DNA of 64,000 nucleotides from Saprospiraceae bacterium (GTDB taxonomy: Bacteria > Bacteroidota > Bacteroidia > Chitinophagales > Saprospiraceae), in assembly GCA_016714765.1 (NCBI GenBank), contig JADKCF010000006.1, forward strand, positions 215,281 to 279,280, read 5' to 3'. The position numbers were made by a program, and so were the translations under genes. Each line of letters opens with the position of its first letter. Within the stretch, counting starts at the first letter, position 1. The notes under the pieces are model-generated. The model did not search any database and had not been told where the DNA came from. It saw only the letters and a list, made by a program, of their open reading frames with translations. Of this stretch, positions 1 to 8,875 are shown in pieces.

Positions 1-684
1 GTACCCGAAATCCTCTTTCCCCAGGTGATAAAGCAGATTGGTGTTTTCGATATCGTCATTTCGTCCAGCCAGCGTAAGGGACATTTGCTTGAATACCAGG
101 GCCGATTTCAAAGGTGTCCATGCTTCCGGCTGAAGGTTAAACAGCTTGAATTCCAACGGATAATCCTTAGGGCTGAGGCTATTTATATAAGCATTTACAC
201 CATCTATATACCTGTAGGCAGAGTTGTAATCCTCTGTTTTTTCCCATCCTTTGGTAGCGTTTTCTGCGGCATATTTCATACCTCTCCGACGCTTTTCCAG
301 GTCTATTTCTATTGTCTTATCACCGAATAATGAAGATAACTCACCTGCCGCAGCTTTGGCCAGAAACTCCATTTGAAACAAACGGTTTTGTGCTTCAGCG
401 TATCCCTGTGCAAACAAGGCATCCTCTAAGTTCTGAGCAAAAATATGCGCTACTCTCCTTTCATCATATATGATCTCTACCTTATCTTTCAGACCGTGCA
501 TATTTTCCAAATCAATGCCTCCTTTTTCATTGCGAGTATCTGAGGTCCATGCCCCACCAAAAGGATTGAGAAACTTACCCATAGGTGGCAATGGATTATT
601 GGGGATATGGATATTGCCATTTAAAAACAGGATGAGTCCAAGGGTCAGCGCAAGGACTATTCCATATATTAACTTGTGCAGCAT
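1..684 (-). CDS. Penicillin acylase family protein, N-terminal part (runs off the left edge)
   Basis: The reverse strand is open for 228 codons from an ATG at 684 to the window edge, with no stop. The protein starts with a hydrophobic segment (about residues 3-20: a signal peptide or anchor). It then reads like the alpha chain of S45 N-terminal nucleophile hydrolases: a segment like the family's 'v.I.yDe.gvpHI.A.n..Dl.fAqGy..A.dR..QMe', here with QNRLFQMEF, followed by a GELSSLFG segment and 'LQPEAWTP'. Family members are periplasmic, autoproteolytically cleaved acylases acting on amides such as beta-lactams or acyl-homoserine lactones. The catalytic Ser lies beyond the edge, so substrate and completeness cannot be judged. 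The call is confident for the family only. Confidence 0.85.
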   Translation of the reverse strand, partial: MLHKLIYGIVLALTLGLILFLNGNIHIPNNPLPPMGKFLNPFGGAWTSDTRNEKGGIDLENMHGLKDKVEIIYDERRVAHIFAQNLEDALFAQGYAEAQNRLFQMEFLAKAAAGELSSLFGDKTIEIDLEKRRRGMKYAAENATKGWEKTEDYNSAYRYIDGVNAYINSLSPKDYPLEFKLFNLQPEAWTPLKSALVFKQMSLTLAGRNDDIENTNLLYHLGKEDFGY

Positions 685-1793
685 AGTGGCTAATTGAATT
701 TAGGGATAATGATAGTGAATAATTCTGAAATCAAAACGATAAGGCTATAAAAATCATTACAAGAACACAAACAAAGCGTACAAAGGTATAAGCATGGTGA
801 TATGTAGGTAAATGAATAATCCTCGCTCGGCGATGCCATGACTGTGCATGACCAGCATGCCCATGATTGTAAAATGAACAGAAAAAGTGTTGTTATGGAA
901 GCAGTTTGGTATAGATACTTGTGGATTTGCAGGATACTACAAAAAGCTTGCAAAGTCATTTCCAGGTTTTTTGTCTGAATGGCTTTTGGGGCAGGATTTA
1001 AGCTAAAAATCGCTCTGCACATATATCTTTCTTATCTTCAGCCACTTTTCTTTTGAAGTAAACCGCAAATGGATTATTGCCGCCAATACAAGCTATTGCC
1101 CCCAAATGTAACAGGATTTTAATGCCTTATTTGCAATGGGAGATACCTTGTCTTTTCCTTTGTACCGCCCGGTTTCCTTGCCATATGGTACTACATATCC
1201 ACAAAATTAACATTTTTTGAAATCCCCCAGACCCCCCTATTATAATACCTAATAATTATCTTAATATAAGGCGCAAGTGGTAGTATCGAAATTTGTAGAC
1301 CACCTGTCGGAATATCGACAACATTAAATTTAGGACAGGTTTAGTCCAACCGAAAAATCCTACCCCTGAAAATTTTATGACAACTATCATCTGCAAAGCA
1401 ATTTTAAATCATTGCAAGGTTAATATAATTGCGAATACATTTGTTAAAAAGGAACATGGTCCCCGTCCCCTGTTTTCCCCTTCCCCTCTTTTTCTCCGGG
1501 TTGCCCGTTTCTTTCTTTTTCCCTTCCTCCTTGGTTCCCGCCGCCTGGTGCCCGGCCCTTCCTTCCCGCCCTTGATAATATATACCTTTGCGTACTATGA
1601 TTTCGGCGAGAAGGCGTTTTGTGTAAAAAGCAGAAGACAGGATGTATGGCAGTCAAACTTCTGTGGATAATAAAGTGTATTTGAAATCGATTTTGCAGAT
1701 TTGGTACTTCGCACTCAAATTGGAAATTTAGGCTCAGTCTATGCCTAGCGGGGAAGTATTAAAGAAAAAAAATGCCCCTGCTTGGCGTAGTAT
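685..1793. other. Intergenic region, no convincing gene
   Basis: About 1.1 kb between the divergently placed acylase start and the 3' end of the formate dehydrogenase operon. Short reading frames are present but have low-complexity or Cys/Ser-rich compositions unlike real proteins. The only distinctive feature is a C- and T-rich, locally GC-rich tract around 1452-1570, followed by a TACCTTTG promoter-like box on the plus strand at 1583-1590 that leads into no gene. Confidence 0.5.
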
Positions 1794-4544
1794 TTACAAC
1801 GAAGTTATGTTTTCTTTTTTATACTTGCCTTTGCTTTTTCGGATATTCACTGCGACGACTTTGTACTCGGGGCACATGGCTTCACTATCATGCTCATCAG
1901 AGGTGATGACATTCAGCATCACTTCCGGAAAATGAAAGGTACTACTTAGTACGCCTGGCCTTACTTCATCGGTGATTCTGGCTTTGATATCGACCTTGCC
2001 CCTTGGAGACTCTACGCACACCATATCTCCCTCTGAAATATAGTGTGCAGCTGCATCATCAGGATGAATCAGCAGAACATCTTCAGTGAGTATCTGCACA
2101 TTTCTTGTACGACGTGTCATCGTTCCGGCATTGTAGTGTTCCAACTCCCTGTTCGTGGTAATGATGTATGGATAATCTTTTCCGTTTTTTTCTAACTCAT
2201 TGCTTTCTTTCCAGTCAAAATGATGAAACTTGCCTTTACCATTTTTGAAAGTTTCTGTATGAAGGATTTTTGTATCCGTGCCATCTACCAGTACAGGCCA
2301 CTGCTTACCGGACTTTCCTAGATTTTCCCAAGTCACACCTGCAAAGAATGGAACAATGCCAGAAATCTCTTTAAGTATTTCAGCAGGATCGTAATCACAT
2401 TGATTGAAACCCATGACATTCATGATATCGCACATAATCTGTCCATCCGCTTTGGTACCAGGCTGTGGTTCGACGACCTTTTGCACTTTTTGGATACGTC
2501 TTTCCCCATTGGTATAAGTGCCGCTTTTTTCCAAAAAGGACGCTCCCGGCAAGATCACCGTGGCATATTTTGCCGTTTCTGTCATGAAAAGTTCCTGCAC
2601 AACCAGGAGATCCAGCTGCTCCATGGCGCGGATGACTTTATGGGTATTGGGGTCGGTCTGCACGACATCTTCACCCATAAGCCAGAGTGCTTTCAGGTTT
2701 CCGTTGATACTGGCTTCAAACATTTCCGGAATTTTTAGTCCTTTCCCTAGTGGAATTTTAGCATTATAAAAAGCCTCGTACTTCATGTTTATCTCCGGGT
2801 CGTATGAGCTCAGGTAGCCCGCCCCCTGATGCGGCTGACAGCCCATGTCTGCAGCTCCCTGCACATTGTTTTGCCCTCTCAGAGGATTGACCCCTACTCC
2901 AGGTCGTCCTATATTGCCTGTGATCATGGCCAGGTCCGATATCAACATGACAGTAAAAGTCCCTTGTGTATGCTCTGTCACACCCAGTCCGTGGAAGGAC
3001 ATGGCATTGGGTGCCGAAGCATATGCTACTGCCGCCTGCTTCACCAGCAATTTATCGACTCCGGTGATGCCTGCATGTTCATCCATATCCAGTGAGAGGA
3101 TTTGATTTTTGAATTCCTGATACCCTTCAGTCCGAGTGTCGATGAAGGCAGTGTCTTCCAGCTTTTCTGTGATGATATAATAAAGCATCATATTGAGGAG
3201 CGCCACATTTGTACCGGGTTTCAGAGCTAGATGATAGGTAGCATATCTGGCCAGTTCCGTGCGCCTGGGATCCACGACAATGGTGATTTTTCCCTTCATG
3301 GCAAACTGTTTCAGTTTTGCTCCGGTTACAGGATGTGCATCTGTTGGATTGGCACCTATGACAAGGATACAATCAGTATGTTGAAGATCCTCGATAGAGT
3401 TGGTGGCCGCACCGGTACCAAATGCCCGCTGCATACCCAGGGCGGTAGGCGAATGACATACACGTGCACAACAGTCGATGTTGTTTGTGCCGATAACTGC
3501 TCGGATGAACTTCTGCATCAGGTAATTTTCTTCATTGGTACACCTGGCTGAAGAAATGCCCGCTATGGCGTCCGGACCATATTGATTTTTTATTTGTATG
3601 AGACTGTCTGCTATGAATGTATATGCTTCATCCCAGGATGCAGGAGTCAGTACACCTTCTTTCCTGATGAGCGGCGTTTTTATCCTGTCAGGATGATTAT
3701 AAAAGGAAAATGCAAATCTCCCTTTCAGACAGGTATGACCCTGATTGACTTCGGCATCATAAGGCGCTTGTATGGATTTTACTTTCTCATTGACCACAGA
3801 TACCTCCAGATTGCAACCGACACCACAATACGTGCATACTGTACGCACTTTTTTATCTGAAACTTTAGATTTGGATTCGAACACATCGGATATTGCAGAA
3901 GTAGGGCATGCCTGTGCACAGGCACCACAACTGACACAATCAGATTCAAAAAATGAAACATCCTTTCCTTTAATAATTTTCGAATCAAAGCCCCTTCCTG
4001 CCATACTCAATACTAGCTCCCCTTGCACTTCATCACAAGCACGTACACAACGATAACAGTTGATACACTTGGATAAGTCCATCGTCATATAGGGATGGCT
4101 AAGGTCTTTTTGTCTGTCCAGATGATTTTTACCTTCCGGATATCTGACATTTCTGATACCCACTTTTGCGGCTACGGTCTGCAGTTCGCAATTGTTATTG
4201 ACTTCACAAGTCAGACAATCCAGGGGATGATCTGTAAGTACAAGTTCGATGATATTTTTCCTTAAGTTTTTTATTTTTTCAGAATCGGTAAAAATATAAC
4301 TGCCAGGTGTAACGGGCGTATGGCAAGAAGCTTGGGTCTTCAGCGGTCCTCCTTCTGTCAAACCTACTTCCACACTACAAACTCTGCAAGAGCCGAAGGG
4401 CTCCAGATTGGGTGCATCGCACAGTGTAGGAATGGCATCTTTGGATATGTTTCTTTTTATAAACGATAAAATAGTCTCACCAGCCTTTAATTCGAAAGGC
4501 AATCCATTGATATATGCTATGGAAGTAAGCTTATTATATGTCAT
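1794..4544 (-). CDS. fdhF: Formate dehydrogenase alpha (catalytic Mo/W) subunit
   Basis: This 916-residue protein oxidises formate to CO2 at a molybdenum or tungsten bis-pyranopterin site and passes electrons through Fe-S clusters to the NAD-reducing subunit. Domains in order: [2Fe-2S] ferredoxin (C42, C53, C56, C74), NuoG-like His/Cys cluster (H106, C110, C113, C119), two [4Fe-4S] motifs (C160/163/166/170 and C203/206/209/213), molybdopterin Fe4S4 domain (C237, C240, C244, C272), MopB catalytic domain and a C-terminal dinucleotide-binding domain (about 790-905). The metal ligand is Cys363 in CCARVCHSPT, so this is a Cys and not a selenocysteine enzyme. The layout equals FdsA-type soluble NAD-dependent enzymes. 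It lies 113 bp downstream of the beta subunit gene. No fdhD or Mo-cofactor gene is nearby. Confidence 0.95.
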   Translation of the reverse strand: MTYNKLTSIAYINGLPFELKAGETILSFIKRNISKDAIPTLCDAPNLEPFGSCRVCSVEVGLTEGGPLKTQASCHTPVTPGSYIFTDSEKIKNLRKNIIELVLTDHPLDCLTCEVNNNCELQTVAAKVGIRNVRYPEGKNHLDRQKDLSHPYMTMDLSKCINCYRCVRACDEVQGELVLSMAGRGFDSKIIKGKDVSFFESDCVSCGACAQACPTSAISDVFESKSKVSDKKVRTVCTYCGVGCNLEVSVVNEKVKSIQAPYDAEVNQGHTCLKGRFAFSFYNHPDRIKTPLIRKEGVLTPASWDEAYTFIADSLIQIKNQYGPDAIAGISSARCTNEENYLMQKFIRAVIGTNNIDCCARVCHSPTALGMQRAFGTGAATNSIEDLQHTDCILVIGANPTDAHPVTGAKLKQFAMKGKITIVVDPRRTELARYATYHLALKPGTNVALLNMMLYYIITEKLEDTAFIDTRTEGYQEFKNQILSLDMDEHAGITGVDKLLVKQAAVAYASAPNAMSFHGLGVTEHTQGTFTVMLISDLAMITGNIGRPGVGVNPLRGQNNVQGAADMGCQPHQGAGYLSSYDPEINMKYEAFYNAKIPLGKGLKIPEMFEASINGNLKALWLMGEDVVQTDPNTHKVIRAMEQLDLLVVQELFMTETAKYATVILPGASFLEKSGTYTNGERRIQKVQKVVEPQPGTKADGQIMCDIMNVMGFNQCDYDPAEILKEISGIVPFFAGVTWENLGKSGKQWPVLVDGTDTKILHTETFKNGKGKFHHFDWKESNELEKNGKDYPYIITTNRELEHYNAGTMTRRTRNVQILTEDVLLIHPDDAAAHYISEGDMVCVESPRGKVDIKARITDEVRPGVLSSTFHFPEVMLNVITSDEHDSEAMCPEYKVVAVNIRKSKGKYKKENITSL

Positions 4545-4582
4545 GTGGCTGATGATTTTGTTAAAAACTAAGTATAAAAATA

Positions 4583-4590
4583 CAAATTTA
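4583..4590 (-). promoter_or_regulatory. Possible -7 box upstream of formate dehydrogenase alpha gene
   Basis: Read on the minus strand this is TAAATTTG, a match to the Bacteroidota -7 consensus TAnnTTTG, 39 bp from the alpha-subunit start. No TTG is found at the expected -33 distance, so the site is weak. It may allow some transcription independent of the beta subunit gene. Confidence 0.25.
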
Positions 4591-4657
4591 AACTATTACA
4601 TTCTAAAAACTACATTTTTTAAATAAGCAATCATCGCTATAAAGGCTGATGTTGGCT

Positions 4658-6311
4658 CTAATTTTTAAAAAATGGTGCCAACTCATCACTAAAATAATGA
4701 AGGGCATTTCTGACCGGCAATGGCAATCCACCGCCCAATGCGCAAAGTGAACCCATCTCCAGCGTGTCCAGCAGATCAGCCATAAGAGACCTGTCTATTT
4801 TGTAATCTGTGGTGGATGCTTTTTGAAGCATCTCGAATCCACGCGTAGAGCCTATCCTGCAAGGGAAACACTTGCCACAACTCTCATGGGCTGTAAACTT
4901 AAACAAATGCTGAATATACAAAATGACAGGAAAGTCATGCGGCAAACACACCATGGAGGCATGTCCCAGCAAAAAACCATTGGAAGCGAAAGATTCAAAA
5001 TCTACTGTCAAATCTGAGATTTTGTGTACCGGCACCAGTCCACCCAGAGGTCCTCCGATATGCAGGGCTTTTACGGGCGCTCTGAATCCTTGGCCAAGAT
5101 TATAAATCACTTCTGATAACGGAGTCCCCATCTCCACCTCATAAATACCTGGTTTGTTAAAAAAGCTATCCAAAGAAATCAGTTTGGTACCTGTCGATTT
5201 GCCTTTGCCAATACCTGCAAAATTTTGTCCACCTCTGTCTATGATGTAGGGAAGACAGGCAAGTGTTTCTACATTATTGACAACTGTGGGTTTATTGAAT
5301 AATCCTTGTTGAGTGGGAAAAGGCGGACGGACTCTCACTTCCGGTCTTTGCCCCTCTATGGATGATAACAAAGCTGTCTCCTCTCCACAAATATAGGCAC
5401 CCTGGGCTTTGATCACCTTAAAGTCAAAATCGAAACCAGATCCTTTGATATTTTTACCTAGTAGTCCCAAAGCTCTCAGCTCTGCTATAGAATTTGAGAT
5501 AGTTGAAATGGAGACGGGGTATTCTGCCCTTATGTACAGCACCCCCCACTCTGCACCGGTGATATAGGCCGCTATAAGCATACCCATAAGCAATGCATGT
5601 GGCCTGTGCTCCATGATAAACCTGTCTGAATAAGCACCGGGCTCCCCTTCGTCGGCATTGCATACAATAAACTTGGTTCTCGCCTCACTTTCTTTGCAGG
5701 CCTGGAGCTTAAATGACAATGGAAATCCTGCTCCTCCCTACCTCTCAGTCCCGATGACCTTACTTCTTCCAGGAGTACATCCGGATTTTTTTTGAGGCAG
5801 GCTTCAAAAATTCTATAATATTCACTCATCTCTGGCGTTTCTGACATGATGACTGGAGTGCCCAGGGATGAAAAATGGTAGTGGTCACAGATAGATTTGC
5901 ATCCAGATAGAATATCATCCAAATCACCAATAGCTTGTCCGGAATAATTCTGACCATTCAGATGAAAAGAGGAGTTTTCATGACACCTGCCCAAACAACA
6001 CATCTCTCCTATCTCGTCAGAAGGAAATCGCTTGGATATCTCATTTCGGACATGGTACTGTGTACCCGCAGTCAGACATGATGATCCATTACATACATAT
6101 ACCTTTTTCCCCAGATTATCTTCTTTCAGAAAGTCATAAAAAGACACTGCCCCATATATATTGGCTGCTCCAAACAAAAACTCAGCCTGTAGCCGATCCA
6201 TCTCTTCTGCATCTACTGTTCCGTTCTTTTGTGCACTGATGCCCAATTGTTCAAACAAATTATTTTCTAATCCCTTGCGGCCCGAAAGATGACTCAGATT
6301 TTTTGACATGG
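4658..6311 (-). CDS. fdsB: Formate dehydrogenase beta subunit, NuoE-NuoF fusion (frameshifted)
   Basis: This is the NAD-reducing diaphorase subunit. The N-terminal third is NuoE-like with a [2Fe-2S] Cys set (CNGSSC and CCLGRC). The rest is NuoF-like: 'CNADEGEPGAYSDR' for FMN/NADH binding, 'GAYICGEETALL', and the [4Fe-4S] motif ESCGKCFPC plus a late Cys in 'GSLCALGG'. The frame breaks at 5736-5738: upstream reads SGLRGRE, downstream reads GGAGFPLSFKL, and one extra G there restores the conserved RGRGGAGFP motif. Both halves are otherwise intact, so a sequencing error is likely. The start at 6311 (MSKNL) is preferred; an in-frame ATG at 6393 would add a hydrophobic, non-conserved extension. It is the first gene of an operon with the alpha subunit. 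Confidence 0.88.
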
Positions 6312-6693
6312 CGACAGATTTTAATGAAAGTGCAAGATAAATAATAAATTTTACAATTATATTCAGGCGGTAATTCTTTCTAAAAAACTGCACACGGCTA
6401 CCTTTGTTATGGCTTTTAGGCTGTATTAAAGATAAAATTGCCCTGCATACATATTTATTTCCTGTATATATTAAAATCTATTGTATAACTAAGCCATATC
6501 GATAAGTTTACACAATACAATATTCTATATACCAAAATTACCCAAAACAGGACAGAAATTGGGATAAACCTTATATCCCCATAATAAACCAAATTCGATT
6601 TTCAAGTCTGCCCCCTCTACCATGACTGACCGATCTCGCAGAGTGAAGTACGACAATGCTTCAAGGGAAGGAACCACAAAAGCGGGTGGGCAG
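6312..6693. other. Intergenic region, no gene seen
   Basis: This is the AT-rich upstream region of the formate dehydrogenase operon. A TACCTTTG box on the plus strand near 6400 points away from the operon, and CAAAATTA at 6533-6540 is a possible minus-strand -7 box without a good -33 partner. No coding signal is recognised. Confidence 0.4.
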
Positions 6694-6748
6694 GTTCAAC
6701 AGGGCGTTCATCGCATGTCCGCTGGGCACGACGAACGCCTAGTTGTTG
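6694..6748 (-). repeat. attC-like imperfect hairpin 3' of the hydrolase gene
   Basis: Arms 6703-6713 and 6729-6739 pair over 11 bp with one mismatch. An inner 5-bp stem (TGTCC/GGGCA) closes a GCT loop. Outside, CAAC (6697-6700) pairs with GTTG (6742-6745). Read in the orientation of the neighbouring hydrolase gene, the 3' end is GTTGAAC, a match to the integron core-site consensus GTTRRRY, and the 5' end is CAACAAC, which keeps the conserved AAC but not the full RYYYAAC. The element begins 48 bp past the hydrolase stop codon, where an integron cassette would carry attC. It could also be an unrelated structured repeat; no integrase is in the window. Confidence 0.45.
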
Positions 6749-6795
6749 TGTGCCGTTTTCTTTCAACATTTTCTTTTGAGTCTTGTTATATTTTA

Positions 6796-8214
6796 TTACT
6801 TTTTCAGCATTAAGTAGTCTGGTATTTCGAGGGGAGAGCGAGTCTCCAGATTAGAGTTAAACATATCCGTTTGCAATCGCCATTCATTTTTTTCTTTTCT
6901 ATAAATAGCCATAAACTTACCAAGATCAAGAATTTCATTTTGCTTATTTCGCATGGTGTATTTACCATTGGCAATAAGCAAGTCTCCCGAAAGTATTAAG
7001 TCAACCAAATGGAGTTGTAATGAATGCATCCCTCTTGTGGATACAGTACGCCAAAAAGTAGCTATCGCATTTCTACCCATGATGGGTGGTGCACCTGGTG
7101 GATAAATAACCCCATCACTTGTATAAAGATTGGACATTTCATCCCATTCTGCATTGTTTGCAAATCGAACTAACTCATTCTCCACTTCAATAACGGAGGC
7201 TCTTGCCCTTAAATAAAAAGACCCTTTCAAATCATTAGGCAACACAACTCCTGCACCAAATGCCTCCATGACTGATTCATTAGGTGTTTTTCCTTGTAAA
7301 AATGTTTCAACGGATAAGAAAAAGGCAGCAGGATTATCAGCATTTGGCAAATGTCCAGCACCTTTGAAATTGAGTAACGAACTATTGGACAAACTTTTGT
7401 TCCAGTTCTCAAATGAGGCAAAAGGTATTGCATCATTGTCACCTACCAGTAGCAGAACCGGTGCTTTGACATTTGCCAGTTGAGAAGTAATGTCCCAGTT
7501 GCCAATCGATTTCATCTTGTAATAGCTAAATGGGCTTTTCAAATTAGCCTGATTGCAATTGCAGATGTTTCCCCAAATATTTCTTCCCTCAACATAGGAG
7601 GATGCATAACCGCGTATCCAAAGGGAATAATAATCCCAACAGGCTTTGGTAGTGTCAGATGGATTATTGTTATACATTTTTCCATTTTGCTCAAGTAGAA
7701 GTGTTGTGAGGCTATCATTCTTATTCACCCAACCATTTGTCATGGCAGCTGATGCAGGTATTGGAGCCATGAGCATCATTGATTTCACCTGGTCTGGATA
7801 AGTAGTTGCATAAAAACCACAGATTAAACCACCAGTAGAGTGACCCAATAGGTTTAGTTTTTTTAATTTGAAATGCTTACGTATCACTTCAATATCCTTC
7901 AAGGTACTATTCATGGAATACCTTGCTGTATCCTTTACCACAGTAGAATAACCTGCACCAGCCTGATCGAAAAACAAAATAGTATGATGAGCAGCCAAAG
8001 GAGTTAGATCAGGAACTAAGTAAGCTGAACCAAAAGTTCCACCACCATGAACCACTACAATAGTATCTTTCCCCTCACCGAGAAATTGGTAATGGAGTTT
8101 TACATAATCATCAGTTTGTACAAATCCTGCAGAGGATTTTAGTTTTACAATTTGAGCATTTCCAATAAATGAAACTGTACATATTAGCAGCAATCCAATT
8201 AAAATTGACTTCAT
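6796..8214 (-). CDS. Secreted alpha/beta hydrolase fused to a SnoaL/DUF4440-like domain
   Basis: This 472-residue protein has a signal peptide (about residues 1-20, ending GNA-Q). Residues about 30-310 are an alpha/beta hydrolase: oxyanion-hole region VVHGGG, nucleophile elbow GHSTGG with Ser126, acid Asp261 in GDNDAIPF, and His288 in GAGHLPN. Residues about 340-470 form an NTF2/SnoaL-like (DUF4440) domain with 'YTSDGVIYPPGAPPIMGR' and a final W-R segment. This combination suggests a periplasmic or exported esterase/peptidase with an added small-molecule-binding fold; the substrate is unknown. It stands alone, flanked by intergenic DNA on both sides and by an attC-like hairpin directly downstream, so it may have arrived as a cassette. 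Confidence 0.85.
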   Translation of the reverse strand: MKSILIGLLLICTVSFIGNAQIVKLKSSAGFVQTDDYVKLHYQFLGEGKDTIVVVHGGGTFGSAYLVPDLTPLAAHHTILFFDQAGAGYSTVVKDTARYSMNSTLKDIEVIRKHFKLKKLNLLGHSTGGLICGFYATTYPDQVKSMMLMAPIPASAAMTNGWVNKNDSLTTLLLEQNGKMYNNNPSDTTKACWDYYSLWIRGYASSYVEGRNIWGNICNCNQANLKSPFSYYKMKSIGNWDITSQLANVKAPVLLLVGDNDAIPFASFENWNKSLSNSSLLNFKGAGHLPNADNPAAFFLSVETFLQGKTPNESVMEAFGAGVVLPNDLKGSFYLRARASVIEVENELVRFANNAEWDEMSNLYTSDGVIYPPGAPPIMGRNAIATFWRTVSTRGMHSLQLHLVDLILSGDLLIANGKYTMRNKQNEILDLGKFMAIYRKEKNEWRLQTDMFNSNLETRSPLEIPDYLMLKK

Positions 8215-8784
8215 TTATTTTTGTTGTTTAGTTATAAATCGGAATCTCATAAATGACACTTAACATCAGTCCGTCTAAAAACTACCATTTCCACTTCAAA
8301 ATTAGTAAAAAAGGATGATTTAGGCGTATTCAAAGCGACTTTATTTTGGGAAATGGGAAAATGGGCTGAAAATTTAAGTGGCTTATATTCGAGCTAATTT
8401 TTCGATGTAAGTCGATTGTTACAAAATAAGTCATTTGGGTATATTATCTGCCAGTCAATGGATGATATAGACCACGAGCATAACCAGCAAGAGGATGGGA
8501 CTTTATTCCAATAGAATACAAGAGTGACTTTTGGGTTTGACTTAATGTAAAAGAATCTTGAAGCATTTGAAAATGAATAAATATGCAGGATAGTCGAGTA
8601 GCGACCATATCTTTTTCATGGAGATTTGCCAAAGGGCAAAATGTACGATCAAGGCAGACTTGAGGCACTGAATCCGAGCAAAGGAGAGTGAAGAGTTAAT
8701 GATTGGATATTTATGATCGATATACTTTTCAATTTCTACATTTTGTTACTGTCCATCTTATATGATTTGAGAACTTGCCTATGG
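8215..8784. other. Intergenic region with unrecognised sequence
   Basis: About 570 bp upstream of the hydrolase gene and downstream of the surface-protein terminator. From about 8440 to 8700 the base composition is less AT-rich than true spacer, and short peptides can be read on both strands, but each frame is interrupted and none matches a family I recognise. It may be the decayed end of a gene. Confidence 0.35.
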
Positions 8785-8840
8785 GAAAATAAAAAACAAA
8801 GCCCGGTGTACCTTCCCTTATGGATTCCGGTACACAGGGC
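8785..8840 (-). terminator. Rho-independent terminator of the repetitive surface protein gene
   Basis: On the minus strand a 12-bp stem (GCCCTGTGTACC with GGTACACCGGGC, one mismatch) is followed by a T-rich run. It starts 36 bp past the stop codon of the large repetitive gene. Confidence 0.85.
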
Positions 8841-8875
8841 ATTAATAATTATGATATTTGAAAAGCCATTTAGGA

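Noticed and set aside
690..1022. Minus-strand open frame of 110 codons
   Set aside because: Cys-, Leu- and Ser-rich composition, no promoter and no recognisable domain; it overlaps plain spacer.
1377..1670. Two overlapping open frames on opposite strands in the pyrimidine-rich island
   Set aside because: They are by-products of the low-complexity tract (Pro/Phe-rich on one strand, Gly/Glu/Lys-rich on the other).
3454..3462. Selenocysteine formate dehydrogenase
   Set aside because: The metal-ligand position is a normal Cys codon with no in-frame TGA, so no recoding is needed.
6622..6813. Plus-strand open frame of 63 codons
   Set aside because: It runs through the attC-like hairpin and into the end of the hydrolase gene; not protein-like.
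8444..8668. Minus-strand open frame of 74 codons
   Set aside because: No start context or domain. The region may be a decayed gene, but the frame itself cannot be supported.
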